Source: Garcia nutans (Eukaryota > Streptophyta > Magnoliopsida > Malpighiales > Euphorbiaceae). From it: 64,000 nucleotides of DNA. Within the stretch, counting starts at the first letter, position 1. Each line of letters begins with the position of its first letter. Below, one piece after another: positions 1-10,990 of this stretch. The translations under genes were made by a program, and so were the position numbers. The DNA is taken from NCBI GenBank assembly GCA_947685225.1, contig CANTUV010000031.1, positions 65,701,001 to 65,765,000 of the forward strand, given 5' to 3'. The notes beneath the pieces are model-generated. The model ran no database searches and had not been told where the DNA came from. It saw only the letters and a list, made by a program, of their open reading frames with translations.

Positions 1-2390
1 AGGAATTAGGGTTTAGAGAGAATGGTATATGTTGTGTATATGATGATATATATAACTTATAAATGGGTAAAAGGAAGAGTCAAAGGAAAAGAGATATTTT
101 TGTGTTGAGTGTGTAATTACTTAAATGGGCTTATAAGTTAAAAGAGAGTTAGAACAAATGGTTAAGGGCATTGAGGTAATTTACCTTTAGAAATCTCTTG
201 GTGGAGATTAAAAGATGGAAAAGTGTTTGACTTGTGGCTATTTTGTTTTCTTTTCATTATGGGTGCCGGTGATTGAAGGAGAGAAAGAGGAAGAGAAGTG
301 TTCTTGATGCTAGAGTTCAATTGAAGAGGCAATCAAAGAGTTTGGTTAGAGATTTGTGAAATTTCTTCATCTAAGGTAAGAAATCTCTTGTTTTCCTTTG
401 TTAATTTTGAAGTTATGTTTAAAGTGAAGTGTGATTTGTTGATGTAATGATTTGGTGTATTTGATATGTGTTTGCAAGTGTTAGAATTGATTTAAAGTTA
501 AAAATTGGAATTGGTGTTGGTTTGGTTGTGATTATGGAAAAATAAGTGAAGATTGATAGTGGAAAATCAAGAGTAAAGTTTGAGTTAGGGTTTTGAGATG
601 GTTTGTGTTCAAATGTGTTGTTTAAGTGGTTATTGTGATGAATATGTGTTATGACATGAGTTATATCCATTTGAGTGAGTTTGTGTTGGGAATTATATGT
701 TAAAATGCATTTGGAAGAGGGTTGGTTACATTTAGGGTTTTGGTGATGAGTGACACGGCCAAAGGAAAGGAGAGACACGGCCAAGCCAAGGAAATTTGGG
801 CGTGTTGGTTGAGTTTTGAGAGACACGGCCGTGTCCCTTAGCCGTGTTCACTACTGGATTTTGGTTTTGGGAGACACGGTCACAAGCTTGGCCGTGTCCC
901 TTGCCCGTGTTGCTTACTGTCCAATTGGTTTGAGTGACACGGCCACAAGCTTGGCCGTGTCCCTCAAGGGTGCTGCCCGTGTCCCTCAAATGTGTTGGTT
1001 AGGGTTTTATTTCTTTGTTCTAATTGTATTGTTTTGGTTCTTCAAAGGTGGGTTAGTCCCTAAACCTAAACATAAACACTTTAAACATACTTCAAACAAA
1101 GAATGCCCTAATCAAATGGATGTGGAAGATCTTAAAAATATGAATGATGTAGATTGTTCTTTGCCCTAATTGCATTGTTGAGATTAAACAATGGTATGTT
1201 ATATGTAATGTGAATCTTGTAAATGATAATGTGTGTTATGGATAATGTATGTTGAGATGCTATATGCAAAATATGAAATGTGATGTAAAGCCATTGTGAT
1301 TGGCTATGATGATATAATTGAATGATGTATGGCATGTTTGCCTAATTGATGAGAAAGATTGAGAAAGAGTTTGATAAAGAGAATAATGAAATAAGTGTAT
1401 GCTTAATATGATATTCAATTTCAGAGTTCTGGTTTTTGGAGGCATGCCTATTTAATGAAAGGTAACAGTCTTGCCGGGTTGAGGATCTCTTCAAATTGAG
1501 TTGAATTGAGGTCCAAGAGACTGGGTCTGTTACACTATGATAATTGATATTATGAGATATTTGATTTGTAATAGTCTTGCCGGGTTGAGGATATCCTCGA
1601 GTTAGATGAGTTGATGATCCAAGAGACCGGGTCTGTTACGCTATCCATGGATAGAGATAAATATATATTTATATGTTGCCTACGGGCTTGATAATGGTGT
1701 TTATGAACCAAAGCAGTAACTCTGAATTCTGAATATCGTATTAAATACTTGATGGGCCCATAGGTGTCTAGGTTTTATGTATATCATAAATGATGTTCTA
1801 ATGTAATGAAATGTTAATATTACTTAAATGATGAAACGGACTATTCACGGAATATTGTTTGTTGATTATGATCTTTATTGATTGATTGTGTATCATTGAT
1901 GTTGATTTGTTAATACATATATGAAACATTGCATTGCACTAAAGCATAACACTAGCACATTTTGTCTTACTAAGCCCTTGGCTTAGCGCGATAGTGTTTA
2001 ATCGCGCAGGTAATAGAGTTGAACCCGAGAGCTCTTCTAGACCGAGTGAGAGTAGACATTGTAGAGTTGATTTTGGGAACTTAAAGATCAGAGGAGATTT
2101 GCCAATCATGTATAACTCTTTTATATTTTGTAAAGATTTCGTTTATATTGTAAATATATATGTAATGATAAATATGTACTCAAATGTTTTCATATGTGTA
2201 AATATTTTATAACTTCCGATGTGTACTACTTAAATGTATTTATATATCTATAATGTATATTGAGAAAGATGATGGTATTATATAAAAATGTTTTGAATGT
2301 TGATGAAAAGCCGTAGCACTCCTATGTTCGGTGCACATATGCTACATTGTAGTGTTGTAGTGTGTGTGTACTGAATGTGGGGGTGTTACA
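1..2390 (+). mobile_element. LTR of chromovirus-like family (CHR-1), 5' end outside window
   Basis: The segment ends in TGTTACA at 2390. It matches, in reverse complement, the solo LTR at 20061-22467 and the LTR at 56584-60773: shared blocks include the start near base 15, the CACGGCCGTG repeats at 750-990, the double hairpin at 1970-2007 and the GGGGGTGTTACA end. No tRNA-Met-type primer binding site follows 2390, so this is a solo LTR or the 3' LTR of an element lying to the left, in plus orientation. By comparison with the solo copy, only about 130 bases are missing at the left. No coding region is supported inside it. Family placement rests on similarity to the LTR that flanks the chromodomain pol at 60820-64000. 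Confidence 0.82.
1970..2007 (+). other. Conserved paired hairpin in CHR LTR
   Basis: CTAAGCC (1970-1976) pairs with GGCTTAG (1980-1986). It is followed at once by GCGCGAT (1986-1992) pairing with ATCGCGC (2001-2007) over an 8-base loop. Equivalents lie at 20514-20551, 56943-56980 and 11784-11819. The function is unknown. Confidence 0.8.
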
Positions 2391-2647
2391 GAAACAAACC
2401 TTTTCCAAAAGTGAAAAGGAAAAGGTTATGGGAAAGAATAAGACCATATGCCATAAGGAAAGGAATTAGTGGCAATTTCCTTTACAATGTTGGATTGGGT
2501 TTAGCAAATGATGTGTATTATAAAGTTATGATGTACTGTAATAAAAAATAATAATATAAAAAAAGGGGAGTTACAGGAAAGAGGAAAATTGTATTTTTTA
2601 TTATTATTATACAATATTTTACAATTGCTACATTATTTAAATATCAC

Positions 2648-4254
2648 TAAGAGGGTGGTGGTAGGTCATCAAATAAAGCCTTGAAAAAGTCATCGCATGT
2701 TGGAGGAGGGAGCAAATCACTCGTCCCGGTAAATGGAGAAACTACTCGGCATCATAACCATACCGGGCCGACCACCATGTTTCCTCCGACATTGGCACAA
2801 TATTTAAAGTATATTTCAAAATTTTCATCGGAAACCTTCGCTGCTCTGGACCGAGAAACCATTCATAAACTCTCTCCCTGAGAAACTAGCCACTAGACAC
2901 TGGGCCAGCAATAATTTGGAGAGAATGTTGGAAAGATAGTGTAGCCCTCATCAAAGGAGACCAGTTTGCTCACTCTTCTGGGCTCCACCAGGCCAAATTC
3001 ACCTGCAAAATAACATAAGGTAAGAAAACTTTCACATAAAATTTAAAGCATACTAATGTTAGCGGCTCAACACATAGCGGTGAGTATGCACATGATGAGA
3101 GCCGGGAACGTCCACACGATCAGACAACCAGAAATTTAATCTCGGATACCCAACTCTCTCTCGGGAAATACCGGGTACCCTCACGAGGTTATGTTCATAT
3201 GCCCATACCTACAACAATGATAGTAAAGATCAAATTCATGCAAGAAAAGAGTGGAAATAACATTGGTGAAGGAAAAGAATACCTCAACAACTGCCATCAA
3301 GCCGACAAAAGACTTCTTATAAGCTTATCAAGACCATGGTAAAGACATGCGAGACCAGCTTCACCCCAGCCAGAAGATGAAACCATTCTGAGATGAGAAA
3401 GGGCACTCAACACTGACAAGTGGATGGAGGATTCGGTGCTGCCTAAGATGGTCGACCCGAGCAGATATAACAAAAATCCTCGAGCATACTGTTCGGCCCT
3501 GTCTCTGCCAACCCGTCCTTCATAGTTCATCCAATAACTACGAATTGGCTCGATTTTTACCTTAAAAGGCCCTTTATATGATGGTTCCATACCAATTAAT
3601 TCCTGAATTTCTTCAAATGTTAAAGTATCATTGGTCAGAGGGACCGGAACACCATCATATCGAAGGCCGATTATGGCAGAAAAATTGATCGGACCAATTG
3701 TCATCTCTCTAATGGGCAAGTAAAAAGTGTGGGTTGCGTCCAACCATCGCTTTGCAAGTGCATGGACTACGCTCCGGTCTATCTAATATTCCTCAGATGG
3801 AAATTGTAAGATGAACAGCTCAAAGCCGCATTCTCAAATAATCCGCCTTACCCAAGAAGGCACTACATCGTACCATTGTCGGGCTTTGTAAACACATCAT
3901 CCAGTCCGAACAATGCAACGATCATGCTAGCACAGAGCCAGGTAAGTTAATGCAAGGTAAGTACATATTATTCTATCTGCTTAAATTAATATATTTTTCT
4001 TAAATTTTCTAAAAATAATAATACAATATATATATATATAATAAAAATAACAAAAATAAATAAAAAGAAAAATAAATAAAAAAATGATGAAAAAAATCAA
4101 GAGAAAAAGAAAGAAAAATAATTACCGCGCTCTTTTTGTTGGAACTGCGGTGAAGCGGCATCTCAGCCAGTATATCTAAATTTTCTTCTTCATGATACCG
4201 AATGAACTCCAATAACTCGACATTAGAATGAGTCCCTCACCTCGAAGTATGCAT
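2648..4254 (-). pseudogene. Antisense plant-mobile-domain (PMD) gene, decayed
   Basis: On the minus strand the stretch 3297-3880 encodes a recognisable plant mobile domain (aminotransferase-like PMD, the domain of MAIL1-type proteins and of some transposable elements). Visible motifs are WYDVVPSWV, a THTFYLP-x-REMTI block, ILGLRYDG-like IIGLRYDG, ELIGMEPSY, YARGFLLYLLGSTI and a final LYHGLDKL. The first exon probably starts at an ATG at 4254 and runs to a GT donor at 4135, followed by a T-rich intron. Codon 6 is TGA and another stop lies near 3785. Downstream, 3060-3200 keeps PMD-like coding (ISRERVGYPRLNFWLSDRV). An acidic tail ending DDLPPPS with a stop fits 2648-2690. The gene lies antisense to the host retrotransposon. 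Antisense extra ORFs with this domain are known from Tat-lineage elements. The exon structure is inferred. Confidence 0.7.
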
Positions 4255-4347
4255 TGTTTTTGAAAAATATGTGCTAAAATTGAAAGAAATTTGAGAGAAT
4301 TAGAATGTGAAAATTTTTTCTATGAAATGAAATGAAGAATCAGCTCC

Positions 4348-4357
4348 TTTATATAGA
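4348..4357 (-). promoter_or_regulatory. TATA box candidate for antisense PMD gene
   Basis: On the minus strand the sequence reads CTCTATATAAAGG, about 95 bases upstream of the candidate ATG at 4254. A good plant TATA at this distance suggests the antisense gene once had its own promoter. Confidence 0.5.
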
Positions 4358-4375
4358 GAAACGGCGAGCAAAAAC

Positions 4376-4640
4376 AAAATTCAAAACTATTCATAAATAG
4401 TAAATTTTACTATTGATGAATAGTAATTTTTTACTATTGATAAATAATAAATTTACTATTCATAAATAGTATTGCTATTGATAAACAGTAAAATTTAATA
4501 GTCATAAATAGTATTACTATTGATGAATAGTAAAAAATACTATTTTCAATCATAAATACTATTTGATGCTATTTATAAATAGTAAATTTACTATTTATAA
4601 ATAGTAAATAGTACATGAACAGTGACTACGCAGTAAATAA
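4376..4640. repeat. Degenerate array of ACTATTCATAAATAGT-type palindromes
   Basis: At least eight short imperfect palindromes of the form ACTATT-N-AATAGT occur in 265 bases, just upstream (minus sense) of the PMD TATA box. The spacing is irregular. They could form hairpins or simply be a decayed minisatellite. Confidence 0.65.
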
Positions 4641-4756
4641 ACAGTAAATTTAATTATTCACTTTAATCATTCAAATAATTGTGGAATATTTTTACACACA
4701 GGGGCAATAAAAAGACATGCATAAAAAATAGCCAAACTTTTTGAAATAAAAAATTA

Positions 4757-5815
4757 TTAGCTCGGGTCCAGAACACAAATTTTCCTTAGGTCCAGAATCT
4801 AGAATTATCCTTGAGTCCAGAACTCAAACCGAGTCCAGAACCCAAATTTTCCTTAGGTCCAGAACCTAGAATTTGTTTCTGAGTCCAGAACTCGAACCGG
4901 GTCCAGAAATCAAAATTTTCTTATGTCCAAAACCTAGAATTTATTTCTAAGTTCAGAACTTAGCTCGGGTCCAGAACCCAAATTTTTCATTAGGTCCAGA
5001 ATATAGAATTATTTCTAAGTTCAGAACTTAGCTCGGGTCCAGAACCCAAATTTTTCTTAGGTCCAGAATCTAGAATTATCCTTGAGTCCAGAACTCGAAC
5101 CTGGTCCAGAACCTAAATTTTCCTTAGGACCAAAACCTATAATTTGTTTATAGGTCCAGAACTTAGCTCGAGTCCAGACCTAAATTTTCTATTAGGTCCA
5201 GAATCTAGAATTATTTCTAAGTCCAGAACTTAGCTCGGGTCCAGATCCCAAATTTTTCTTAGGTCCAGAACCTAGAATTATCCTTGAGTCCAGAACTCGA
5301 ATCGGGTTCAGAACCCAAATTTTTCTTAGGACCAGAACCTATAATTTGTTTCTAAGTCCAGAACGTAGCTCGGGGTCCAGAACCCAAATTTTCCATTAGG
5401 TCCAGAACCTAGAATTATTTCTAAGTCCAGAACTTAGCTCAGGTCCAGAACCCAAATTTTTCTTAGGTCTAGAACCTAGAATTATCCTTGAGTCCAGAAC
5501 TCGAACTGGGTCCAGAACTCAAATTTTTCATTAGGTCCAGAACCTAGAATTTATTTCTAAGTCCCAGAACTTAGATCGGGTCCAGAACCCAAATTTTTCC
5601 TTAGGTCCAGAACCTAGAATTATCCTTGAGTCCAGAACTCGAACCGGGTCTAGAATCCAAATTTTCCATTAGGTCCAGAACCTAGAATTTATTTCTAAGT
5701 CCCAGAACTTAGATCGGGTCTAGAACCCAAATTTTTCCTTAGGTCCAGAACCCAGAATTCTCCTTGAGTCCAAAACTCGAACCGGGTCCAGAACCCAAAA
5801 CCTCCACCATCTCAA
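4757..5815 (+). repeat. Tandem array with GGTCCAGAAC core, before TAT-1 3' LTR
   Basis: The core GTCCAGAAC recurs roughly every 30-40 bases, grouped in higher-order units near 65-130 bases. Members alternate between variants such as TCGGGTCCAGAACCCAAAT, TTAGGTCCAGAACCTAGAA and TTGAGTCCAGAACTCGAAC. It is non-coding. TAT-3 and TAT-4 carry different arrays at the same place. Confidence 0.9.
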
Positions 5816-5869
5816 AAATTAAGTCTTGTTGTTTTTCACTCTCTTTCACTAAAGTTTCAGATCATTCAA

Positions 5870-5882
5870 GCAGGGGTCAAAC
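5870..5882 (+). other. Polypurine-tract-like site of TAT-1
   Basis: GCAGGGGTCAAAC directly precedes TGTAGACC. TAT-3 has GCAGGAGGCAAAC and TAT-4 has the same purine-rich core on the minus strand at the same boundary, so this is probably the plus-strand priming site. Confidence 0.6.
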
Positions 5883-7648
5883 TGTAGACCCTTAATTTTT
5901 TATTTAGTCCGGTCCAATATATTTTGTTTGGTCCAAAATAATTTTTGTTATCATAATTAAATTTTTATTAATAAAAAATAAAAATAAACAAATAAAAAAT
6001 AAAAAATAAAAATCAGCGACAAAAAATTGAAAGAGTTTGAAACCGAATCTGTGAAGGAAACTTTAATCAAGCTGATTTTTCTTTCGAGGGAGCAGAAAAG
6101 CATTAACAAATGATCAAAGGCAGCAATTGCCTTTGTTTTAATTCATCCAAGAAGAATTATTTTTGGAGGAACCATCAAAAGGAGGTATGTATTAAAATTT
6201 TTTTTTGTTATTTTTTTCACATTAGCTAAAACTAGGAAAGTGTCTTTCAAAATAAAAAACCCTAGAACTTTAATTTAGCTTTTCTAAAGTTAAAAACACT
6301 AATTCGTTGCTTTATTTTTCAAAGAATTTAAAGTTATTAATTTAGTTTCTTTAAAACCCCAAAACCAAGATTTGCATCCCAAATTATCAAAACCCAAAAT
6401 TGTGTTCTGTTTCCTTCCAAAAGACTTAAAAATATCTTTTTTTTTTGCTTTATAAACTTTAAATCGTTGGTTTATTTTCATAAAACTCCATAAAATTATC
6501 AATTGTCTTTCCAAATCCTAAAATTAAAATTATTACCCGAAACCCTAAATTCAAAAATCTTAAAATCCTAATCCAACTCCAAAACTAAAAACAATGAACC
6601 CTAACCTCCTTAAAACCTTAAACCTTAATTTGTTCTAAACCTTAATCCTTTAAAACTTTTAAAAACCATATAAACACAAATGTCTAATTTTACATAGTAA
6701 GCTTGAAACCAAAATTTGATGAGTAACCGTAAACTACAAATTAAAAGTATTTTAAAGAGCCCAAACTCTAAATTCATGGTTTCACCATTCAAATATTAAT
6801 TTAGTCAATCAAAGTGCTTTATCAACCTTTTAAAACATAAAACCTTAATCTATTTTAATTCCTTTAAAAACTCACAGTAGCCATAATTTAGATTTTTATT
6901 TGCCTTATTCAATTCTATATTTGATTATGCTTTGATTTATTTTGTATGCTTTAATTTATTTAAGTTCAATGCTTGGTTTATTTTATTTATCATGGATGGA
7001 TGTTTACTTTTTATTGATATTTAGTACCTTTGATGAATGATTTATTTATTATGAATGGTTATTTATTTTTATCAACTTATTTAGATTTCCAAATGTTGTA
7101 AGAGGTATGTTTCCACTTGTTGGATACCTCATTAGTTGAATATCATGTAATTTAAATTGTTTTTCTATTTTAGAACAAATGTAAAGGACATGTTTCTACC
7201 TTTCGGTGGGTGTCCTATTTAGGCATGAGATGTAAGGACATGTTTCCATCCTTGGATGGGTGTCCATTTATTTGTTTTGCTTAGACCTTGCTTTAATTTT
7301 AATATATTGATGCTTTCTTATTGTGTGTAATATGGATAATGTTGTTATATTTAAGAATTTTATAATATTAAGACCTGTAAAGGAGACCGGTTCCAATGAA
7401 CAGGGCGTTGTAGGGGTGCTGGGCCATTTCTCACATTTCCCACACGTACCCAACTTTCCGAACCCATTAGGGGGTTGGAAATTCCTTAGGAATCGAGTCA
7501 CCCACCCCTTTCTTTTTCCCGGCCCGTCCGGGTGGTGACTCCATTTCCTCTGGACTTAGGTCCGTGTTCTCTAAGGCCCCGAGCCTAAAGAGTGCCGAAG
7601 TCGCAAGAACCATTCCACCGGGAGTGGGGGCAAAAATCCCCGCTCACA
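5883..7648 (+). mobile_element. 3' LTR of TAT-1
   Basis: It starts TGTAGACCC and ends CCGCTCACA (1766 bp). The distal third shares blocks with the LTRs of TAT-3 and TAT-4: AAGAGGTATGTTTCCAC, an ATATTAAGACCTG block, TTGGAAATTCCTTAGGA, GTCCGGGTGG and AGTGGGGGCAAAAA. The proximal half (about 5940-6900) is AT-rich with repeated CCCTAAA/ACCTTAA-like words and diverges more. No coding region is supported. Confidence 0.85.
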
Positions 7649-9384
7649 AGGTGTTAATTATTTGGCAAGCTAAAATATGGAGATGGTTGGGTTGGTTAGA
7701 TTATGGGGATAGTTTGGTTGGCTGGAATATGGTTTAGCTATCTAGACTTACCAAGAAGGAAGGACTTGAATTTTTTTGGATCTCACTATGTGTGGAATTT
7801 GGCTTCGTCTTTGATGAGTTGCTATCATAGCAAGGAGATCATTAATCACGATTCTATCTGACGCATTGAGTATCATTGGAACCTCTATATTGGAAACGCT
7901 TATTATGGCTTGTTGATTTCATCCAATGGCACAGTCTGGTAGGTTTAAGAATTGGGTAATTGTAAGTGTTTGGTTTAAGGTACAATGAGAAGGAACAATT
8001 TGGTTTATGGTACAATGAGAAGGAACAATAACTATTTTGATGACCAAGAGGAAGACATTAAGAAGACTGCACCTAAAGTTAAGATAAAAGTGAAGGTTTG
8101 GGGATATGTCCCCTAGAGGTTTGACCATGGAGTTTTAACTCTGGGGTTCTGACTCCCCTACGAAGATATGACTTTGAGACAACGACTCTGGGTTTACCCC
8201 ATAAAGATATGACTTTGAGGCAATGACTTTGGGGTTTACCTCATGAAGATACGACATTAAGGTAAAAATTTTGCGGTTTTCCTCATGAAGATATGATCTT
8301 GGTTCAAGTAAAACAACCTTATTTTAACTCTAATTTTTGCTCGAGCTACCTTTTTGGATTTTCAAATTAGCAACAGTTCTTTTTTTAAATTTCTTTTTCT
8401 TCCTCTTTTTGCTTTTTTTTTCCTTTTGTTTGTTTTTTTACAACATTGGCACAAAAAGGTTAAGGTTTGAAATGATTTTGACCGAGCTTGATGAGGGCTA
8501 ACTATGTATTTCTTGCTAAAGAATTAGGTCTGCATAGCTCTCGCTCTTTAATTGATTAGTGATCTTGGTATGCAAAAATGGTAGTTCTTCCCAAAAAAAT
8601 CTTCTTAAGTTAAACTTGTCTACAGGGATATTGGATAATTCTCCTATCAAAGTGTTAGGCTATTTTATATTTATAGCCTTAAATGCTTCACTTCTCTTAT
8701 TGTTGGTCACATTCCTATCTTGATTGGTAGGATGACTTTCAACTAATAAACCATAAAATGAGGATTTGCTCTTATGGGAACCTTTTGGTGCCCGTTTAAT
8801 GATTGCCAAGTTTTTTTGTTGGCTTTGGCTGCTTCACTGGTTCATTGGTGATGGATCTTCTTTGACAAAGTCACTAATCCATGATCAAGTTTGACAAATT
8901 TTCAATGATGATGCAACTTTTATGAGTTTACCTTTTTTTGTTTTTTCTCTTTTTTTTTAATTTTGATTTATTTTAAAATGATCCGAAGTGGGGTTTTAAA
9001 GGGTACTTCCTTGAAAAGAAATTGAATAACCTCTTGATGATCTTGATACCAAGCATTTTGTAGATCTTCATGTGATGATGCAATCATTATGCCGAGGCTT
9101 GAATTCTTTTTTTTTATTTTTTTATTTTTTTGAACCAAGCTTAAAAATGGAAGCATATAAAGTGATAAAAAGAAAATTCAGTATTTTATTTATTAATGGA
9201 AAATTATAAAAAGAACTAACAGACTCATAATTTGACACTGATTTTGACACTGACTTTGACTCGAACTAGACTTAAATTTTGACTAGAATACAAATATAAG
9301 GCTAGTAGACTTGGACTGGACTAGGGCTTAAGATGAAAGGTGACAAATCAGCTAAGTCATTGGCCTTCTTATAGCAGCAATTGT
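7649..9384 (-). mobile_element. Degraded internal region, probably TAT-2
   Basis: No gene is recognisable here. Bases 8100-8300 hold three or four diverged repeats around GATATGACTTTGAGGCAA and GGGTTTACC. Repeats of this style sit near the 3' end of the other Tat elements in the window. T-rich tracts occur at 8370-8440 and 8930-8960. Assignment to TAT-2 is inferred from the gag fragment that follows on the minus strand. The first 250 bases could be host sequence. Confidence 0.35.
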
Positions 9385-9700
9385 TGGGCGGGCTATGGAG
9401 AGTTAGCATGAAAGAAGTCATCTAGAGAGGCTGGTGCTTATGCTTGGATGGCTTTTGAGGGGAATAATGGTTCCATTCCTCCAAGTCCAAGATTTTATGC
9501 CTTAGGTTCTTACACATGTCTATCTCATGTCTGATTCATTGATGATACTCACAGAATTCATTGGCATTGCAGCTCTTGGGTAAAGGGTTTGGTGGAGGTC
9601 TTGGTTTCAAAGGTTGAACCAATTTCTCTTGTAAGGCCTTTTTGTATACCATACCCAATGGCATTCCCAAATCTGTAAAAATCAGTTGCTCTTTCTTGAT
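9385..9700 (-). pseudogene. Tat-type gag C-terminal fragment (TAT-2)
   Basis: The minus strand reads a short Gag tail: LGMPLGMVYKKALQEKL, a proline-rich PLKPRPPPNPLPKS stretch, then FCEYHQ, a stop, IRHEIDMC and LRHKILDLEEWN. This is the C-x2-H / H-x4-C zinc-binding region of Tat-lineage Gag; compare FCQFHQTQGHETNRC in TAT-3 at 36180. One in-frame stop interrupts the motif. The N-terminal two thirds of gag are missing, because LTR-like sequence begins about 250 bases further right. It is a dead remnant. Confidence 0.6.
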
Positions 9701-9954
9701 TGCAAACACTTTTCCATTCGTTTTATTAGTGGTGTAGGTAGAACTTTTCCCATTATGAGGCCTTGCCCGAGCATCAATCTGGCCTGCTTAGAAAAAATGG
9801 AGTTGAAATGCTCATTTGGGCTTGGCCTCACACGACACCACCGCGTATGGTCTCTAGTCATTTCAATAAACACAGGTTTAAAAATTGATTTTCTATTTTG
9901 AAAATATTTTACTCACCTTTTATTATGAAAAAGAGGAGGCGTCTTTTATTTTAA

Positions 9955-10990
9955 AAATTATTAATTGGAGAGTCGCCACTTTAAATTATTTTGGGTTGGG
10001 AAAAAATTCAAGGGAAAAACCTATTTGATTGACTCCATAAAATTTGATTAAGTTTTGACCAAAAAAGCAATAGTCCAAAATCAATCAAGATGGGTTATGG
10101 GTTAGGTTTTCAAATAACATTTAGTGTAAAAGGATTCTCTTTGATTGGTTTTAACCTTTGTGATTAAAATTAATTTTTCTTATGAATGACAATTTAATAT
10201 TTATGTACGAGCAAAAATAAATATGATATCCATAATTGTAAGGAAAGTAAATTAATTGCAATCCCAAAATTATATACACAAGAGAGTTTTGACTCTAGCA
10301 TTTATGGGTTCTAGGTCAAGCACAAATCCCCAACTAAGCCTACTTTGAACAAATAATAATGAATAAAAATTACATTCATTCAAAATACAAATAAAAATAA
10401 AAAATACAATTGCAATAATAAGTTGCAAAAAATAATGAAAGAAAATAAACTGAAATAAATTAACTGAACTAATTTTGTGGTTTTTAAGTGAGGGCTCGCT
10501 ACTTGGAGTGACACTCAAAGTATGCCTACTTATCTTGTGTGAATGAGAATAAGAGCCGTAAGTAGTTCGTGCCTTTGATTGCAAAGGTCTTGGTAACAAA
10601 TTTTAGTTAATTTTATTGCCAAATTGAAATAGATGGGTAAGGAAATACATACCTTTGGGGATCTTTAATTTTAAAAAAGATTGATTGAAAAATTAATTTC
10701 ATGTTCCAACTTAATTTTAAAAAGTATTAACAGAAAAATTAAGTTTTTATTCCAACTTAATTTTGAAAAAGATTCATTAAAAATTAAGTTCATATTCCAA
10801 ATTAATTTTGAAAAAGATTAATTAATTGATTAATTAATTTTAGGACCATTTTTAATTTCAATTCTAAAGATCAAAGGATAGTCCTTAAATTAGGTCAAAA
10901 GTTACTTTCAAAGCCCAAAGGATAGACCTTGAATAGGAAAGGGAGAAAAAGAAGAAAAAAAGAGAAAATTTAGGGTTTTATCTTCTTTCT
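9955..10990 (-). mobile_element. Tat-type LTR remnant (TAT-2)
   Basis: GAGTCGCCACT at 9971 followed by a GGGAAAAA-type stretch, then ATGCCTACTTATC and a GTAGTTCGTGCC-like block near 10525-10580, match in order the start of the solo LTR at 58297-59815 (GGGAGTCGCCACT at 58350, ATGCCTACATACTCC and ATGTAGTTCGG after it). The ends were not located. The right part includes a tandem repeat at 10660-10840. Confidence 0.45.
10660..10840. repeat. Tandem repeat, about 55-60 bp unit
   Basis: Three to four copies of a unit containing TTCCAACTTAATTTTGAAAAAG and AAAAATTAAGTT. Copies differ by small changes. Non-coding. Confidence 0.7.

Larger units (their letters stand above)
2391..5882 (+). mobile_element. 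Internal 3' region of Tat-type retrotransposon TAT-1
   Basis: This lies directly upstream of a plus-strand LTR that begins at 5883. The last 60 bases (the stretch ending GGGGTCAAAC) match the sequence just before the 3' LTR of TAT-3 at 39870-39930. The region contains no gag or pol. It holds an antisense PMD pseudogene, an AT-rich repeat patch and a long tandem array. The left part of the element is missing: CHR LTR sequence ends at 2390. Bases 2391-2647 show no gene. Confidence 0.7.

Noticed and set aside
4009..4135. Hydrophobic Phe/Leu/Tyr-rich open stretch resembling a membrane segment
   Set aside because: It is the translation of a T-rich tract that fits the first intron of the antisense PMD gene.
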